64,000 nt of DNA, from NCBI RefSeq assembly GCF_040629175.1, contig NZ_JBEXUX010000021.1, positions 81,625 through 145,624 on the forward strand, in the 5' to 3' direction. Below are positions 30,688 to 39,198 of this stretch, one piece after another; position 1 is the stretch's first letter; each line of letters opens with the position of its first letter. This DNA comes from Embleya sp040629175 (GTDB lineage Bacteria > Actinomycetota > Actinomycetes > Streptomycetales > Streptomycetaceae). The notes under the pieces were generated by a model that did not search any database, was not told the origin of the DNA, and saw nothing but the letters and a program-made list of their open reading frames with translations. Made by a program: the position numbers and the translations under genes.

Positions 30688-31662
30688 ATGCCGGAAAGGA
30701 CCGAAAATGAACGCCGCCGGATCGATGTCAACGCGGTGCAGGTCGTGGGCAGTGCCCTGGCCGCCATCTCCTCGGCGTTCCTGCTCTCCACGCTCGGTGT
30801 CGCCGGGACGGTGATCGGCGCCGCGCTCGCGAGCGTGGTCGCGACCGTCGGGAGCGCGGTCTACGTACACCTGTTCCGGCGCACCGGCGAGCAACTGCGC
30901 GACGTGCGGGCGACGCTGAGCCCGCCGCACGAGGGCGGGCCGAGCCCGGACCCCGGCGCGGTACCGGATCGACCGGTCGGTGTGGCGGACCGGCGGCCGG
31001 CGACCGACGAGACGATGTTGCTGCCGGTCGGCGGCTACGAGTGGGTCGGCCCGGGCGCGGACGCGCCGGGCGGCGCCTCCCGGGCCGACGACGCCGAGCA
31101 CGCGGCACCGTCCGAGGGCCCCGGCGAGCGACGGGTGTGGCTCGCGCGGTCGTTGGTGGGGGCCGTGCTCGTGTTCGTCGTGGCGATGGGTGTCGTCACG
31201 CTCGCCGAGACCGCGATCGGCCGCTCGTTCGCGAGCCTGTTCGGCCACGGCGACGCGGGCGGCTCGACCATCTCGCGCATCGTCGAGGACCGACCCGCCC
31301 GGCACGACCCGCCCGAGCAGCCGGCCGGTTCGACCCCGAACCCGACCGGCACCGGCACGTCGGCGCCCACCCGAAGCCCGGGGACCGACGACAAGGGCAC
31401 GTCGGGCGTGCCCGGCGGCGACGGCGCGACCTCGGTGCCCTCGACCACCCCGACCACGCGCCCGAGCGACACCCCCTCGTCCGATCCGACCGGTTCCCGG
31501 CCGCCGGCCACCGCCCCGCCCGCGACCACGCCCTCGGGCGGCTCGGGCGGCGGCGCGGCCGACGGCGGAGCGGCGGCGGGCAACGACGCCGGCGGCACCG
31601 ACCAGGGCCCGGCGAACAACGAACGGAAGTCGAACGCGGGCTCGGGATCGGAACGCGGCTAG
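30688..31662 (+). CDS. Two-helix membrane protein with Ser/Thr/Pro-rich exported tail
   Basis: 324 residues of unknown function. A hydrophobic N-terminal block (VVGSALAAISSAFLLSTLGV onward, about residues 20-65) probably forms two closely spaced helices. A charged cytoplasmic or linker part follows, then a helix (SLVGAVLVFVVAMGVVTLA, about 155-175), and a 140-residue low-complexity tail rich in Thr, Pro, Ser and Gly that would lie outside the membrane and could be glycosylated or span the cell wall. ATG 30688 has AAGGAAA 4 bases upstream; GTG 30685 directly before it is the alternative. Confidence 0.7.
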   Translation: MPERTENERRRIDVNAVQVVGSALAAISSAFLLSTLGVAGTVIGAALASVVATVGSAVYVHLFRRTGEQLRDVRATLSPPHEGGPSPDPGAVPDRPVGVADRRPATDETMLLPVGGYEWVGPGADAPGGASRADDAEHAAPSEGPGERRVWLARSLVGAVLVFVVAMGVVTLAETAIGRSFASLFGHGDAGGSTISRIVEDRPARHDPPEQPAGSTPNPTGTGTSAPTRSPGTDDKGTSGVPGGDGATSVPSTTPTTRPSDTPSSDPTGSRPPATAPPATTPSGGSGGGAADGGAAAGNDAGGTDQGPANNERKSNAGSGSERG

Positions 31663-31691
31663 ACGAGCGGACCCGCCCCGGCGGCCTCGGC

Positions 31692-33020
31692 TCAGTCGCC
31701 CAGCACCCGACGCAGGTAGTCGTTGCCGAAGCGGCGCTCCGGATCCACCCGGTTCCGGAGCGCCGTGAAATCGGCGAACCTCGGGTAGAGCTTCGCGAAG
31801 TAGTCCGCGTCGCGGGTGTGCATCTTGCCCCAGTGCGGGCGCCCACCGTGCCCGACCATGATCTTCTCCACCTCGGTGAAGTACCGCTCGTGCGGCGTGC
31901 CCTTGTACATGTGCACCGCGATGTAGGCGGTGTCGCGGCCGTACGCCGTGGACATCCACAGATCGTCCGCCGGGGCCACCCGCACCTCCACCGGGAAGCT
32001 GATCGGCAGATTCGCGGCCTCCACGAACGCGCGCACCTCGGCCAGCGCCGCCGTCGCCGCCTCGCGCGGCAGGGCGTATTCCATCTCGATGAAGCGCACC
32101 CGGCGCGGGCTGGTGAACACCTTGTGCGAGGTGTCCGAGTAGGTCCGCGCCGACAACGCGCGGCTGGACAGTCGTGCGATCGAGGGCACCGTTTTCGGCG
32201 CGCGCTGCCCCACCCGGCAGGCGAGCGAGAACACCCCGTTGGACAACAATTCGTCGTCCAGCAGAAAACGCGCCTTCGAAAGCGGCTTCGCCGGTCCCTC
32301 GATCCGGTTGTTCCGCTTCACGTTGCAGTTGTCGGTGTGCGGAAACCAATAGAACTCGAAATGCTCGTTGTCGGCGCACAGCGCGTCGAAGTCGGCCAGC
32401 ACCGCGTCGAACTTCATCGGTTCCTCGCGCGCCTCCAACAGGAAGCTCGGCTCCACCGCGAACGTCAGTGCGGTCACGATGCCCAGCGAGCCCAGACCCA
32501 CCCGGGCGCCCGCGAACAGTTCCGCGTTCTCGGTCGGCGAGCAGGTGGTGATCTCGCCGTCCGCCAGCACGATCTCCATGCCCAGGATCTGCGCCGCCAG
32601 CGAGCCGGACGCCCGCCCGGTGCCGTGCGTGCCGGTCGAGGTGGCGCCGGCCAGGCTCTGCACCGCGATGTCGCCCATGTTGGCCAGCGCCAGGCCGTAG
32701 CCGGCGAGCAGCGTGTTGAAGTCGCTCAGGCGCATCCCGGACCCGACCGTGATCGTGCCCGCCGCGCGGTCGAGCGCGTGCACCTCGGTCAGCCCCTCCG
32801 GCCGGATCTGCACCCCGTCGGTGACCGCGACCGACGTGAACGAGTGCCCCGCGCCGACGGCCTTGACCGCGAGACCCTGCCCGGCGGCCCGGCGCACGAT
32901 GGCCGAGATCTCCTCGGCCGATCTCGGAGTGAGCACCGAGTGCGGCCGCGCGGACTGGTTCCCGCACCAGTTCCGCCAGGTGGGGGGCGTCTTGGAGACG
33001 GCGGGGGTGGCGCTGCTCAA
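31692..33020 (-). CDS. FAD-linked sugar-lactone oxidase (D-arabinono-1,4-lactone oxidase family)
   Basis: 442-residue flavoenzyme. The N-terminal FAD-binding PCMH domain shows the flavin motif VGAGHSFTSVAVTDG and the STGTHGTG loop. The C-terminal ALO domain contains the HWGKMHTRDADYF motif near its end. Family members oxidise aldonolactones or alditols; no histidine for covalent flavin attachment was assigned with certainty. The start is TTG 33020, justified by AGGAGGAA 5 bases upstream. It is divergent from hemH. Confidence 0.88.
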   Translation of the reverse strand: MSSATPAVSKTPPTWRNWCGNQSARPHSVLTPRSAEEISAIVRRAAGQGLAVKAVGAGHSFTSVAVTDGVQIRPEGLTEVHALDRAAGTITVGSGMRLSDFNTLLAGYGLALANMGDIAVQSLAGATSTGTHGTGRASGSLAAQILGMEIVLADGEITTCSPTENAELFAGARVGLGSLGIVTALTFAVEPSFLLEAREEPMKFDAVLADFDALCADNEHFEFYWFPHTDNCNVKRNNRIEGPAKPLSKARFLLDDELLSNGVFSLACRVGQRAPKTVPSIARLSSRALSARTYSDTSHKVFTSPRRVRFIEMEYALPREAATAALAEVRAFVEAANLPISFPVEVRVAPADDLWMSTAYGRDTAYIAVHMYKGTPHERYFTEVEKIMVGHGGRPHWGKMHTRDADYFAKLYPRFADFTALRNRVDPERRFGNDYLRRVLGD

Positions 33021-33157
33021 CGGGTTCCTCCTGGGGTCGCCGTGGGATCAGCCGGACATTACTCGCCGGTCATCGGACCGGGAAGGGGTCGCGCACGGTT
33101 GCGCCGCAACTCACGCCCGCGTGGGTGGGGTGTACGGGCCGGCGGGGGCGGCGATGC

Positions 33158-33163
33158 GAGGAT
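33158..33163 (+). promoter_or_regulatory. Leaderless-type -10 element of hemH
   Basis: GAGGAT ends 7 bases before ATG 33171, with no ribosome binding site in between. Confidence 0.35.
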
Positions 33164-33170
33164 CACAGAC

Positions 33171-34304
33171 ATGCACGCGACCCAGGCCCCCGACCCCAGT
33201 CCGTTCGACGCGCTCCTGGTGCTCTCCTTCGGTGGCCCGGACGCCCCCGACGAGGTGCTCCCGTTCCTGGAGAACGTGACCGCGGGGCGCGGGGTCCCCC
33301 GCGAACGCCTCGAGGAGGCGGCCGGCCACTACGCGCACTTCGGCGGCGCCAGTCCGATCAACGCGCAAAATCGCGCCCTGATCGCGGCGGTCGAGGCCGA
33401 TCTCGCCGCGCACGACGTGCGGTTGCCGGTCTACTGGGGCAACCGCAACTGGCGCCCGTATCTGGCGGACACCGTGCGGCGGATGGCCGACGACGGGATC
33501 CGCCGCGCCGCGGTCCTGGTGACCAGCGCCTACGCGTCCTACTCGGGCTGCGCGCAGTATCACGAGAACCTGATCGAGGCCCGAGCCGAAGTCGGTGATC
33601 GGGCCCCGACGTTCGACAAGCTGCGGCACTTCTTCAACCACCCCGGCTTCGTCGAGCCGCTCGTGGACCACGTACTGACCGCGCTGGCCGAACTGCCCGA
33701 GCCGGTACGGGCCGGCGCCCGGCTGGTGATGGTCACCCACTCGATCCCCACGGTCACCGCGCGCACCGCGGGCCCGGCCGGCGGCGGCTACGTCGCCCAA
33801 CACCGGGAGACCGCGCGCCTGGTCGCCGAGGGCGTCGCCCGGGTGCTCGGCCGCGAGCACGACTGGGATCTGGTGTACTCCAGCCGCAGCGGCCCGCCGC
33901 AGGTGCCGTGGTTGGAGCCCGACGTCAACGACCACCTGGTGCGCCTGCGCGGCGAAGAGGAGGTGCCGGCGGTGGTGCTGGTGCCGATCGGGTTCCTGTC
34001 CGACCACATGGAGGTGGTCTACGACCTGGACGTGGAGGCCGCCGCGACCGCCGCGCGGATCGGGCTGCCGGTGAGTCGGGCCGCGACCACGGGCGCCGAC
34101 CCCAGATTCGCGGGCGCGGTGCGCGAGTTGTTGCTGGAGCGCGCCGCCGCGGTGCGCGGCCGAGCGCCCGCCCGCTGCGCGCTCGGTGCGCTGGGCGCCG
34201 CACACGACGTGTGTCCGGTGGGTTGTTGCCCCGACCCGCGGGCGCTGCGCGCGGACCCGCAGGCCGCCGCCCGGGCGCCACGCGGGGCGGCGCTGCACGG
34301 GTAG
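33171..34304 (+). CDS. hemH: Ferrochelatase (coproporphyrin-type, iron-sulfur)
   Basis: 377-residue ferrochelatase, which inserts Fe2+ into the porphyrin at the end of heme synthesis. In actinobacteria the substrate is coproporphyrin III, so the enzyme is also called CpfC. The family start LLVLSFGGPDAPDEVLPFLE, the VTSAYASYSGCAQYHEN block with Cys127, and the VTHSIP histidine are present. The C-terminus has the cysteine cluster CALG-AAHDVCPVGCC, which with Cys127 matches the [2Fe-2S] ligand pattern of the M. tuberculosis enzyme. Next to it lies a co-directional inositol monophosphatase 54 bases downstream. Confidence 0.95.
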   Translation: MHATQAPDPSPFDALLVLSFGGPDAPDEVLPFLENVTAGRGVPRERLEEAAGHYAHFGGASPINAQNRALIAAVEADLAAHDVRLPVYWGNRNWRPYLADTVRRMADDGIRRAAVLVTSAYASYSGCAQYHENLIEARAEVGDRAPTFDKLRHFFNHPGFVEPLVDHVLTALAELPEPVRAGARLVMVTHSIPTVTARTAGPAGGGYVAQHRETARLVAEGVARVLGREHDWDLVYSSRSGPPQVPWLEPDVNDHLVRLRGEEEVPAVVLVPIGFLSDHMEVVYDLDVEAAATAARIGLPVSRAATTGADPRFAGAVRELLLERAAAVRGRAPARCALGALGAAHDVCPVGCCPDPRALRADPQAAARAPRGAALHG

Positions 34305-34346
34305 CCGGCGCGCTCGCCGGCGGCGCCGGGCACCCGGTGCCGCCGG

Positions 34347-34352
34347 CAGGAT
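34347..34352 (+). promoter_or_regulatory. Leaderless-type -10 element of the inositol monophosphatase gene
   Basis: CAGGAT ends 6 bases before ATG 34359. Confidence 0.4.
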
Positions 34353-34358
34353 GGGCGC

Positions 34359-35150
34359 ATGACGATCGACACCGCGGAACTCCTGGCCATCGCTCGCGAC
34401 GCGGCCCGGCACACCGGCGGCTTCCTGTTGCACGAGCGTCCCGCCGACCTCGGCGTCGCGGCGACCAAGAGCAGCCCCACCGACGTGGTCACCGAGATGG
34501 ACACGGCCGCGGAGAAACTGATCATCGAACGGATCCGCGCCCACCGACCGCACGACGGCTTCCTGGGCGAGGAGGGCGAGGCGAGTGCCGGCAGCAGCGG
34601 CGTGCGCTGGGTGATCGACCCGATCGACGGCACCGTGAACTACCTGTACGACCTGCCCGGCTGGTGTGTGTCGATCGCCGCCGAGACCGCCGAGGGCACC
34701 CTGCTCGGCGTGGTCGAGGTGCCCGTGGTCGGCGAGACCTTCCACGCCGTGCGCGGCGGCGGCGCCTATCGCAACGGCAAGCCCGTCCACTGCCGCCCCG
34801 CGGCCCCGTTCGCCCGGGCGCTGGTGGCGACCGGATTCGGCTACACCACCCCGCGGCGCACCCGCCAGGCCGCGGTGATCGGCGCGCTGCTGCCGAGCGT
34901 GCGCGACCTGCGTCGCGGCGGTTCGGCCGCGATCGACCTGTGCTCGGTGGCGGCAGGCCGCGTCGACGCCTACTACGAGCGCGGCCTCAACCCCTGGGAC
35001 GTGGCGGCGGGCGCGCTGATCGCCCGCGAGGCCGGGGCCGAGGTGATCGAGGACCTGTGGCCCGAGCCCGACGGGTCGAGCGTGTGCCTGGCCGCCCCCA
35101 CCGGGCTGCGCGCCGAACTCGAGGCGGCCCTGGCCGCTCTGCACGCGTAG
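34359..35150 (+). CDS. Inositol monophosphatase family protein (SuhB-like)
   Basis: 263-residue Mg2+-dependent phosphatase. Metal ligands are visible: Glu71 (FLGEEGE), Asp87, Asp90 and Thr92 in WVIDPIDGTVNYL, and the late Asp of NPWDVAAGALIAREAG. It should hydrolyse inositol 1-phosphate or a related sugar phosphate, supplying inositol for phospholipids and mycothiol. M. tuberculosis carries suhB at the equivalent place near sigA. The substrate is inferred from the family. Confidence 0.9.
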   Translation: MTIDTAELLAIARDAARHTGGFLLHERPADLGVAATKSSPTDVVTEMDTAAEKLIIERIRAHRPHDGFLGEEGEASAGSSGVRWVIDPIDGTVNYLYDLPGWCVSIAAETAEGTLLGVVEVPVVGETFHAVRGGGAYRNGKPVHCRPAAPFARALVATGFGYTTPRRTRQAAVIGALLPSVRDLRRGGSAAIDLCSVAAGRVDAYYERGLNPWDVAAGALIAREAGAEVIEDLWPEPDGSSVCLAAPTGLRAELEAALAALHA

Positions 35151-35162
35151 ACCCGGAGCGGG

Positions 35163-35196
35163 CGCGAGGCCCGGATCGGGTGATCCGGGCCTCGCG
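35163..35196. terminator. Terminator after the inositol monophosphatase gene
   Basis: Perfect 15-bp stem (35163-35177 with 35182-35196) and a GGGT loop. Confidence 0.88.
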
Positions 35197-35303
35197 ACCC
35201 TCGGCCCGACAGCCGAACCCCCGGCGTCCGCTCGGGACCTCGCCGGGGGAAAGAAACTGGTGCGGGTGCTGTTCGCCTGCGGTTCGGGTGTCGTCTCGGT
35301 GGC

Positions 35304-35477
35304 TCAGGCGCTTTCGCGAAGCACCCGCACGCCATGCTCCGACGCCATCCGCAGCAGGTCGTCCAACTCGGACTGCTCGACTTCGACCAGGAAATCGTCG
35401 CCGGTGTCGCAGGCCTGCTTCAGCGCTTGCTCGGTCTCACGTATGCGTCGCAGTACGCCGGCCGTGAATTCGTCCAT
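35304..35477 (-). CDS. 57-residue acidic helical protein
   Basis: Small cytoplasmic protein with two predicted amphipathic helices (EFTAGVLRRIRETEQALKQA and FLVEVEQSELDDLLRMASEH) and the ending VRVLRESA. Similar 55-65-residue proteins are encoded beside cutR in other Streptomyces, as I recall; function unknown. ATG 35477 has only a weak GGGG upstream. The G/C third-position bias and strong coding pattern support it although it is short. Confidence 0.72.
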   Translation of the reverse strand: MDEFTAGVLRRIRETEQALKQACDTGDDFLVEVEQSELDDLLRMASEHGVRVLRESA

Positions 35478-35820
35478 AAGGCCGCCCCAATGTCACTCGT
35501 CGTCGCCGGTTTCGGTTGTCCTACCCCCCGTGCAACGCCGGGGAAACCACCGATCGGGCCTTGGGCGGCCCCCGATCCGGGGGTCTGACCAGGGGACTTG
35601 TCCCGCCCAACGGCACGGTGTCGGACTTTCCGGGGCGTACCGGAATCCTTCCCTCACTCGGGGGGTGCCGTAACGTCCGCGGCCGGACCGTTCCGGACCG
35701 GTCCGGCCGGGCCGCCCGCCCGCCCCCTGGGCCGTCGGTCGGCTTACTCGGGCTTTACCGGGGCGCGGGGGAAGATGGACAACGGATCCATCCCCTTTCA
35801 TCGAGCAGGAGGCACAGCCG
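35478..35820. other. Divergent regulatory region upstream of cutR
   Basis: 343 bases without a gene. A perfect 10-bp inverted repeat, GGCCGGACCG (35681-35690) and CGGTCCGGCC (35699-35708), lies about 115 bases before the cutR start and could be an operator or a leader hairpin. No convincing -35/-10 pair was found. Confidence 0.5.
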
Positions 35821-36474
35821 GTGCGGGTTCTCGTAGTCGAGGACGAGCAGCTCCTGGCGGACGCGGTCGCGACCGGGTTGCGCCGGGAAGCCATGGCCGT
35901 CGACGTCGTATACGACGGTGAGGCGGCGCTGGAGCGGATCGCCGTCAACGACTACGACGTGGTGGTGCTCGACCGGGATCTGCCGATCGTGCACGGCGAC
36001 GACGTGTGTCGGGCGGTGGTGGAGACCGGCATCCCGATGCGGGTGCTGATGCTCACCGCCGCCGGCGACGTCAGCGATCGGGTCGAGGGCCTGGAGCTGG
36101 GGGCGGACGACTATCTGCCCAAGCCGTTCGCGTTCAGCGAGCTGATCGCCCGGGTGCGCGCACTCGGCCGGCGAGCCGTCTCGCCGCTGCCGCCGGTGCT
36201 GGAGCGGGCCGGCATCCGGCTCGACCCGAACCGGCGCGAGGTGCTGCGCGAGGGTGTTCCGGTGCACCTATCGCCCAAGGAGTTCGCGGTGCTGGACGTG
36301 CTGATGCGCGCCGACGGCGCCGTGGTCTCGGCCGAGCAACTGCTCGAGAAGGCCTGGGACGAGAACACCGATCCGTTCACCAACGTCGTGCGGGTCACCG
36401 TCATGACGCTGCGCCGCAAGCTCGGCGAGCCGCCCGTCATCCTGACGGTGCCCGGCGCCGGATACCGCATTTGA
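35821..36474 (+). CDS. cutR: Two-component response regulator CutR
   Basis: 217-residue OmpR-family transcription factor. The receiver domain has the phospho-acceptor Asp51 (YDVVVLDRDLP), the acidic pair Glu7-Asp8 and the lysine of YLPKPF. The winged-helix DNA-binding domain ends TVPGAGYRI. GTG 35821 has AGGAGG 7 bases upstream. It is 8 bases before the sensor kinase gene, so they form an operon. In Streptomyces CutRS has been linked to secretion stress, actinorhodin production and chaperone/protease control. Confidence 0.9.
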   Translation: MRVLVVEDEQLLADAVATGLRREAMAVDVVYDGEAALERIAVNDYDVVVLDRDLPIVHGDDVCRAVVETGIPMRVLMLTAAGDVSDRVEGLELGADDYLPKPFAFSELIARVRALGRRAVSPLPPVLERAGIRLDPNRREVLREGVPVHLSPKEFAVLDVLMRADGAVVSAEQLLEKAWDENTDPFTNVVRVTVMTLRRKLGEPPVILTVPGAGYRI

Positions 36475-36482
36475 GGACCGCC

Positions 36483-37955
36483 ATGAACGACAGCTCTCGG
36501 GCCGTCCCGGCGGAAGCCGGAAGTACCGCAGCCGGCTCCGCGCAGCCGGCCGCGGGCGCCTCGACCGCGCCCACGAAGCCGAGTCCGACCCCCACGAAGC
36601 CGGGCCCGGCGATCAAGTCCGGTCCACCGCCGCGCCCGGGCCGCCCGCCCCAGCCGCCACGACCCAGCGCGCCGCCCAAGCCCAACCGCGAGCCCGCCCG
36701 CGACCCGCAGCGCCCGGCCGCCGGCGGCCGACGGCTGATCCTGGGCCGGGACGCCGACGACGCGGCGGAGATGTCCCGGCTGTCGCGGATGGCCCCCTCG
36801 CAACTGCCCGCGATGTTGCGGTCCACCATCAAGATGCGACTGACCGCGCTGTACGGCGGGATGTTCCTGATCGCCGGGGTGCTGCTGCTGGGCACCGTCT
36901 ATCTGCTGGTGCGGCAGAGCCTGACCGAGGGCCGGCTCAATCTGAGCCTGGCGCCGGACACGCTGATGACCATCAACGGCGTGCCGATGACGCCCGCCCA
37001 GTTCGAGAAGTGGCAGAGCATCCAGCAGGTCCGTCAACGCGACGCCGCGCTGAACTCGCTGCTCCAGCAGTCGTTGCTGGCGTTGCTGCTGCTGTCGGTG
37101 ATCGCCTTCGGCTTCGGCTACGTGATGGCGGGTCGGGTGTTGCGTCCGCTGGAGCGGATCACCTCGATCGCCCGCGAGGTGGCCGGATCCAACCTGCACC
37201 GGCGGATCGACCTGGACGGGCCGGACGACGAGTTCAAGGAGCTCGCGGACACCTTCGACGACATGCTCGATCGGCTGGATCGATCGTTGGAGTCGCAACG
37301 CAAGTTCGTCGCCAACGCGTCGCACGAGTTGCGCACGCCACTGGCGATCAACCGCACCCTGCTGGAGGTCGCGCTCGGCGATCCGGAGGCGTCCGTCGAA
37401 CTCAAGCAGCTCGGCAAGACCCTGCTGGCCACCAACGAGCGCAGCGAGGGACTGATCGAGGGCCTGCTGCTGCTGGCCCGCAGCGACAACGAGCTGACCG
37501 AGCGCAAGCCGGTGGACCTGGCCGAGGTGGCCCGCCGCGCGGTGGACCAGACCGGCGCCGAGGCGTCCGAGCGCAAGGTGACCCTGCACGACGAGCTGGG
37601 TCCCGCCGTGCTCCAGGGCAACGGCGTGCTGCTGGAGCGGGTCGCGATGAACCTGATCCAGAACGCGGTGCGCTACAACCGGGCCGGCGGCATGGTCGAC
37701 ATCTCCACCGAGTCCACCGCGGGCGTCGCGGTGCTCACCGTGGTCAACACCGGGCCGGTGGTGCCCGGCTACGAGGTGGACAACATGTTCGAGCCGTTCC
37801 GGCGGCTGCGCACCGAGCGCATCGCCAGCGACAAGGGCGTGGGGCTCGGGTTGTCCATCGTGCGCTCGATCGTGCGCGCACACGGCGGCTGGATCGAGGT
37901 CGAGCCGCGCGAAGAAGGCGGCCTGATGATGCGGATCGGCTTCCCGGCGGGCTGA
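36483..37955 (+). CDS. cutS: Sensor histidine kinase CutS
   Basis: 490-residue membrane kinase. A cytoplasmic, Pro-rich, low-complexity N-terminus (residues 1-110) is unusually long. TM1 (about 121-143), a short extracellular sensor (about 144-195) and TM2 (196-217) follow, then HAMP, the H-box with His281 (NASHELRTPL), the N-box (LIQNAVRYN) and a G-box (KGVGLGLSIVRSIV). The whole protein contains no cysteine, whereas I recall the Streptomyces CutS sensor domain as having two conserved cysteines. ATG 36483 is the first start after cutR. Confidence 0.88.
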   Translation: MNDSSRAVPAEAGSTAAGSAQPAAGASTAPTKPSPTPTKPGPAIKSGPPPRPGRPPQPPRPSAPPKPNREPARDPQRPAAGGRRLILGRDADDAAEMSRLSRMAPSQLPAMLRSTIKMRLTALYGGMFLIAGVLLLGTVYLLVRQSLTEGRLNLSLAPDTLMTINGVPMTPAQFEKWQSIQQVRQRDAALNSLLQQSLLALLLLSVIAFGFGYVMAGRVLRPLERITSIAREVAGSNLHRRIDLDGPDDEFKELADTFDDMLDRLDRSLESQRKFVANASHELRTPLAINRTLLEVALGDPEASVELKQLGKTLLATNERSEGLIEGLLLLARSDNELTERKPVDLAEVARRAVDQTGAEASERKVTLHDELGPAVLQGNGVLLERVAMNLIQNAVRYNRAGGMVDISTESTAGVAVLTVVNTGPVVPGYEVDNMFEPFRRLRTERIASDKGVGLGLSIVRSIVRAHGGWIEVEPREEGGLMMRIGFPAG

Positions 37956-38005
37956 GCCGGGTCGGCGGCGGGCCCGGCACGGCCGGCCGCGCGACCCGAT
38001 TTCGT

Positions 38006-38019
38006 CGTACATGTGTACG
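38006..38019. promoter_or_regulatory. Small palindrome upstream of the desaturase operator
   Basis: CGTACA-TG-TGTACG, a 6-bp inverted repeat between cutS and the desaturase. It may be an operator half-site or a weak hairpin. Confidence 0.4.
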
Positions 38020-38058
38020 AGAGTCGTGGATCACATTTCCGTCTTGGGGTGGAACCAA

Positions 38059-38089
38059 CCTACGCTGTCGTAAGTTACGGAATCGTAGG
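38059..38089. promoter_or_regulatory. Large palindromic operator upstream of the acyl-ACP desaturase
   Basis: 31-base double palindrome CCTACG-N4-CGTAA-G-TTACG-N4-CGTAGG centred on 38074, 83 bases before the desaturase start. Outer and inner arms are each perfect. The layout, with arms on successive faces of the helix, is typical of TetR-family lipid regulators that bind as two dimers. No regulator gene lies beside it. Confidence 0.72.
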
Positions 38090-38171
38090 GACGCGTCGTG
38101 CGGGCGATGCACAGCGCCGTCCTCCGTGTCTGCCGCTGTACGACGTTGTCTGCCTATGCCCTGGAGAGCCG

Positions 38172-39122
38172 ATGAACCTTCTCGTCCCCGCCCCGACCGG
38201 TGAGCACCTGCTGCGCGAGCTGGAGCAGGTCGTCGCCGTCGAGCTGGACCGCCACCTCGCGGTGGCCAAGGAGTGGTTCCCGCACGAGTACGTGCCGTGG
38301 AGTGCCGGTCGCGACTTCGACGGCGTACTCGGCGGCGAGGCGTGGACCCCCGAGGAGTCCGGGCTCACCGACGTCGGGCGGATAGCGCTGACGCTGAACC
38401 TGCTCACCGAGGACAACCTGCCCAGCTACCACTACGAGATCGCGGCGATGTTCGGTCGCGACGGCGCGTGGGGCACCTGGGTGCACCGCTGGACGGCGGA
38501 GGAGGGCCGGCACGGCATCGCGATCCGCGACTACCTGATGGCCGCCCGGGCCGTGGACCCGGTCGCGCTGGAGCGCTCGCGGATGGAACACATGGAGGCC
38601 GGCTACCAGGGCGACCACATGGACAACCCGCTGCACGTGATCGCCTACGTGACCTTCCAGGAACTGGCCACCCGGGTCTCGCACCGCAACTCGGGCCGCA
38701 CCTGTGGCGACCCGATCGCCGAGCAACTGCTCGCGAAGGTGGCCACGGACGAGAACCTGCACATGGTCTTCTACCGCAACCTGCTCAAGGCCGCCTTCGA
38801 GATCGCCCCCGACCAGGCGATGCAGGCGGTCACCGAGATGGTCACCGACTTCCGGATGCCCGGACACGGGATCAGCGGCTTCGAGCGCGCGGCGGCCAAG
38901 CTCGCGGTGGGCGGCGTGTACAACCTGCCGATCCACCAGAACGACGTGATCCTGCCGGTGCTGCGCCACCTCAAGATCATGGAGCGCACCGACCTGGGCC
39001 CGGAGGGCGAGAAGGCCCGTGAGGAGCTCGCGCTGTTCCTGGGCGGCCTGGACTCCCAGGTGGTGCGCTTCGAGGAGCGCCGGCTCGCCCTGGAGGCCCG
39101 CAAGGCGGCCAACCGACGCTGA
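38172..39122 (+). CDS. Acyl-ACP desaturase (diiron, DesA family)
   Basis: 316-residue soluble fatty-acid desaturase that introduces a double bond into an acyl chain carried on ACP. The diiron ligands lie in TEDNLPSYHYE, TAEEGRHGIAIRD (ExxH) and ATDENLHMVFY (ExxH) within a helical bundle. The length is that of actinobacterial DesA1/DesA2-like proteins. ATG 38172 has GGAGAG 4 bases upstream. The palindromic operator upstream indicates lipid-responsive control, and a terminator follows, so it is monocistronic. Confidence 0.92.
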   Translation: MNLLVPAPTGEHLLRELEQVVAVELDRHLAVAKEWFPHEYVPWSAGRDFDGVLGGEAWTPEESGLTDVGRIALTLNLLTEDNLPSYHYEIAAMFGRDGAWGTWVHRWTAEEGRHGIAIRDYLMAARAVDPVALERSRMEHMEAGYQGDHMDNPLHVIAYVTFQELATRVSHRNSGRTCGDPIAEQLLAKVATDENLHMVFYRNLLKAAFEIAPDQAMQAVTEMVTDFRMPGHGISGFERAAAKLAVGGVYNLPIHQNDVILPVLRHLKIMERTDLGPEGEKAREELALFLGGLDSQVVRFEERRLALEARKAANRR

Positions 39123-39141
39123 GGTCGGCCCGACCGCAACA

Positions 39142-39183
39142 CGCCGAGGCCCGCCGCCCCCTCGGGGACGGTGGGCCTCGGCG
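39142..39183. terminator. Bidirectional terminator after the desaturase
   Basis: 15-bp stem with one G-U pair (39142-39156 with 39169-39183), between convergent genes. Confidence 0.85.
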
Positions 39184-39198
39184 CTCGTGCCCGCCGGG

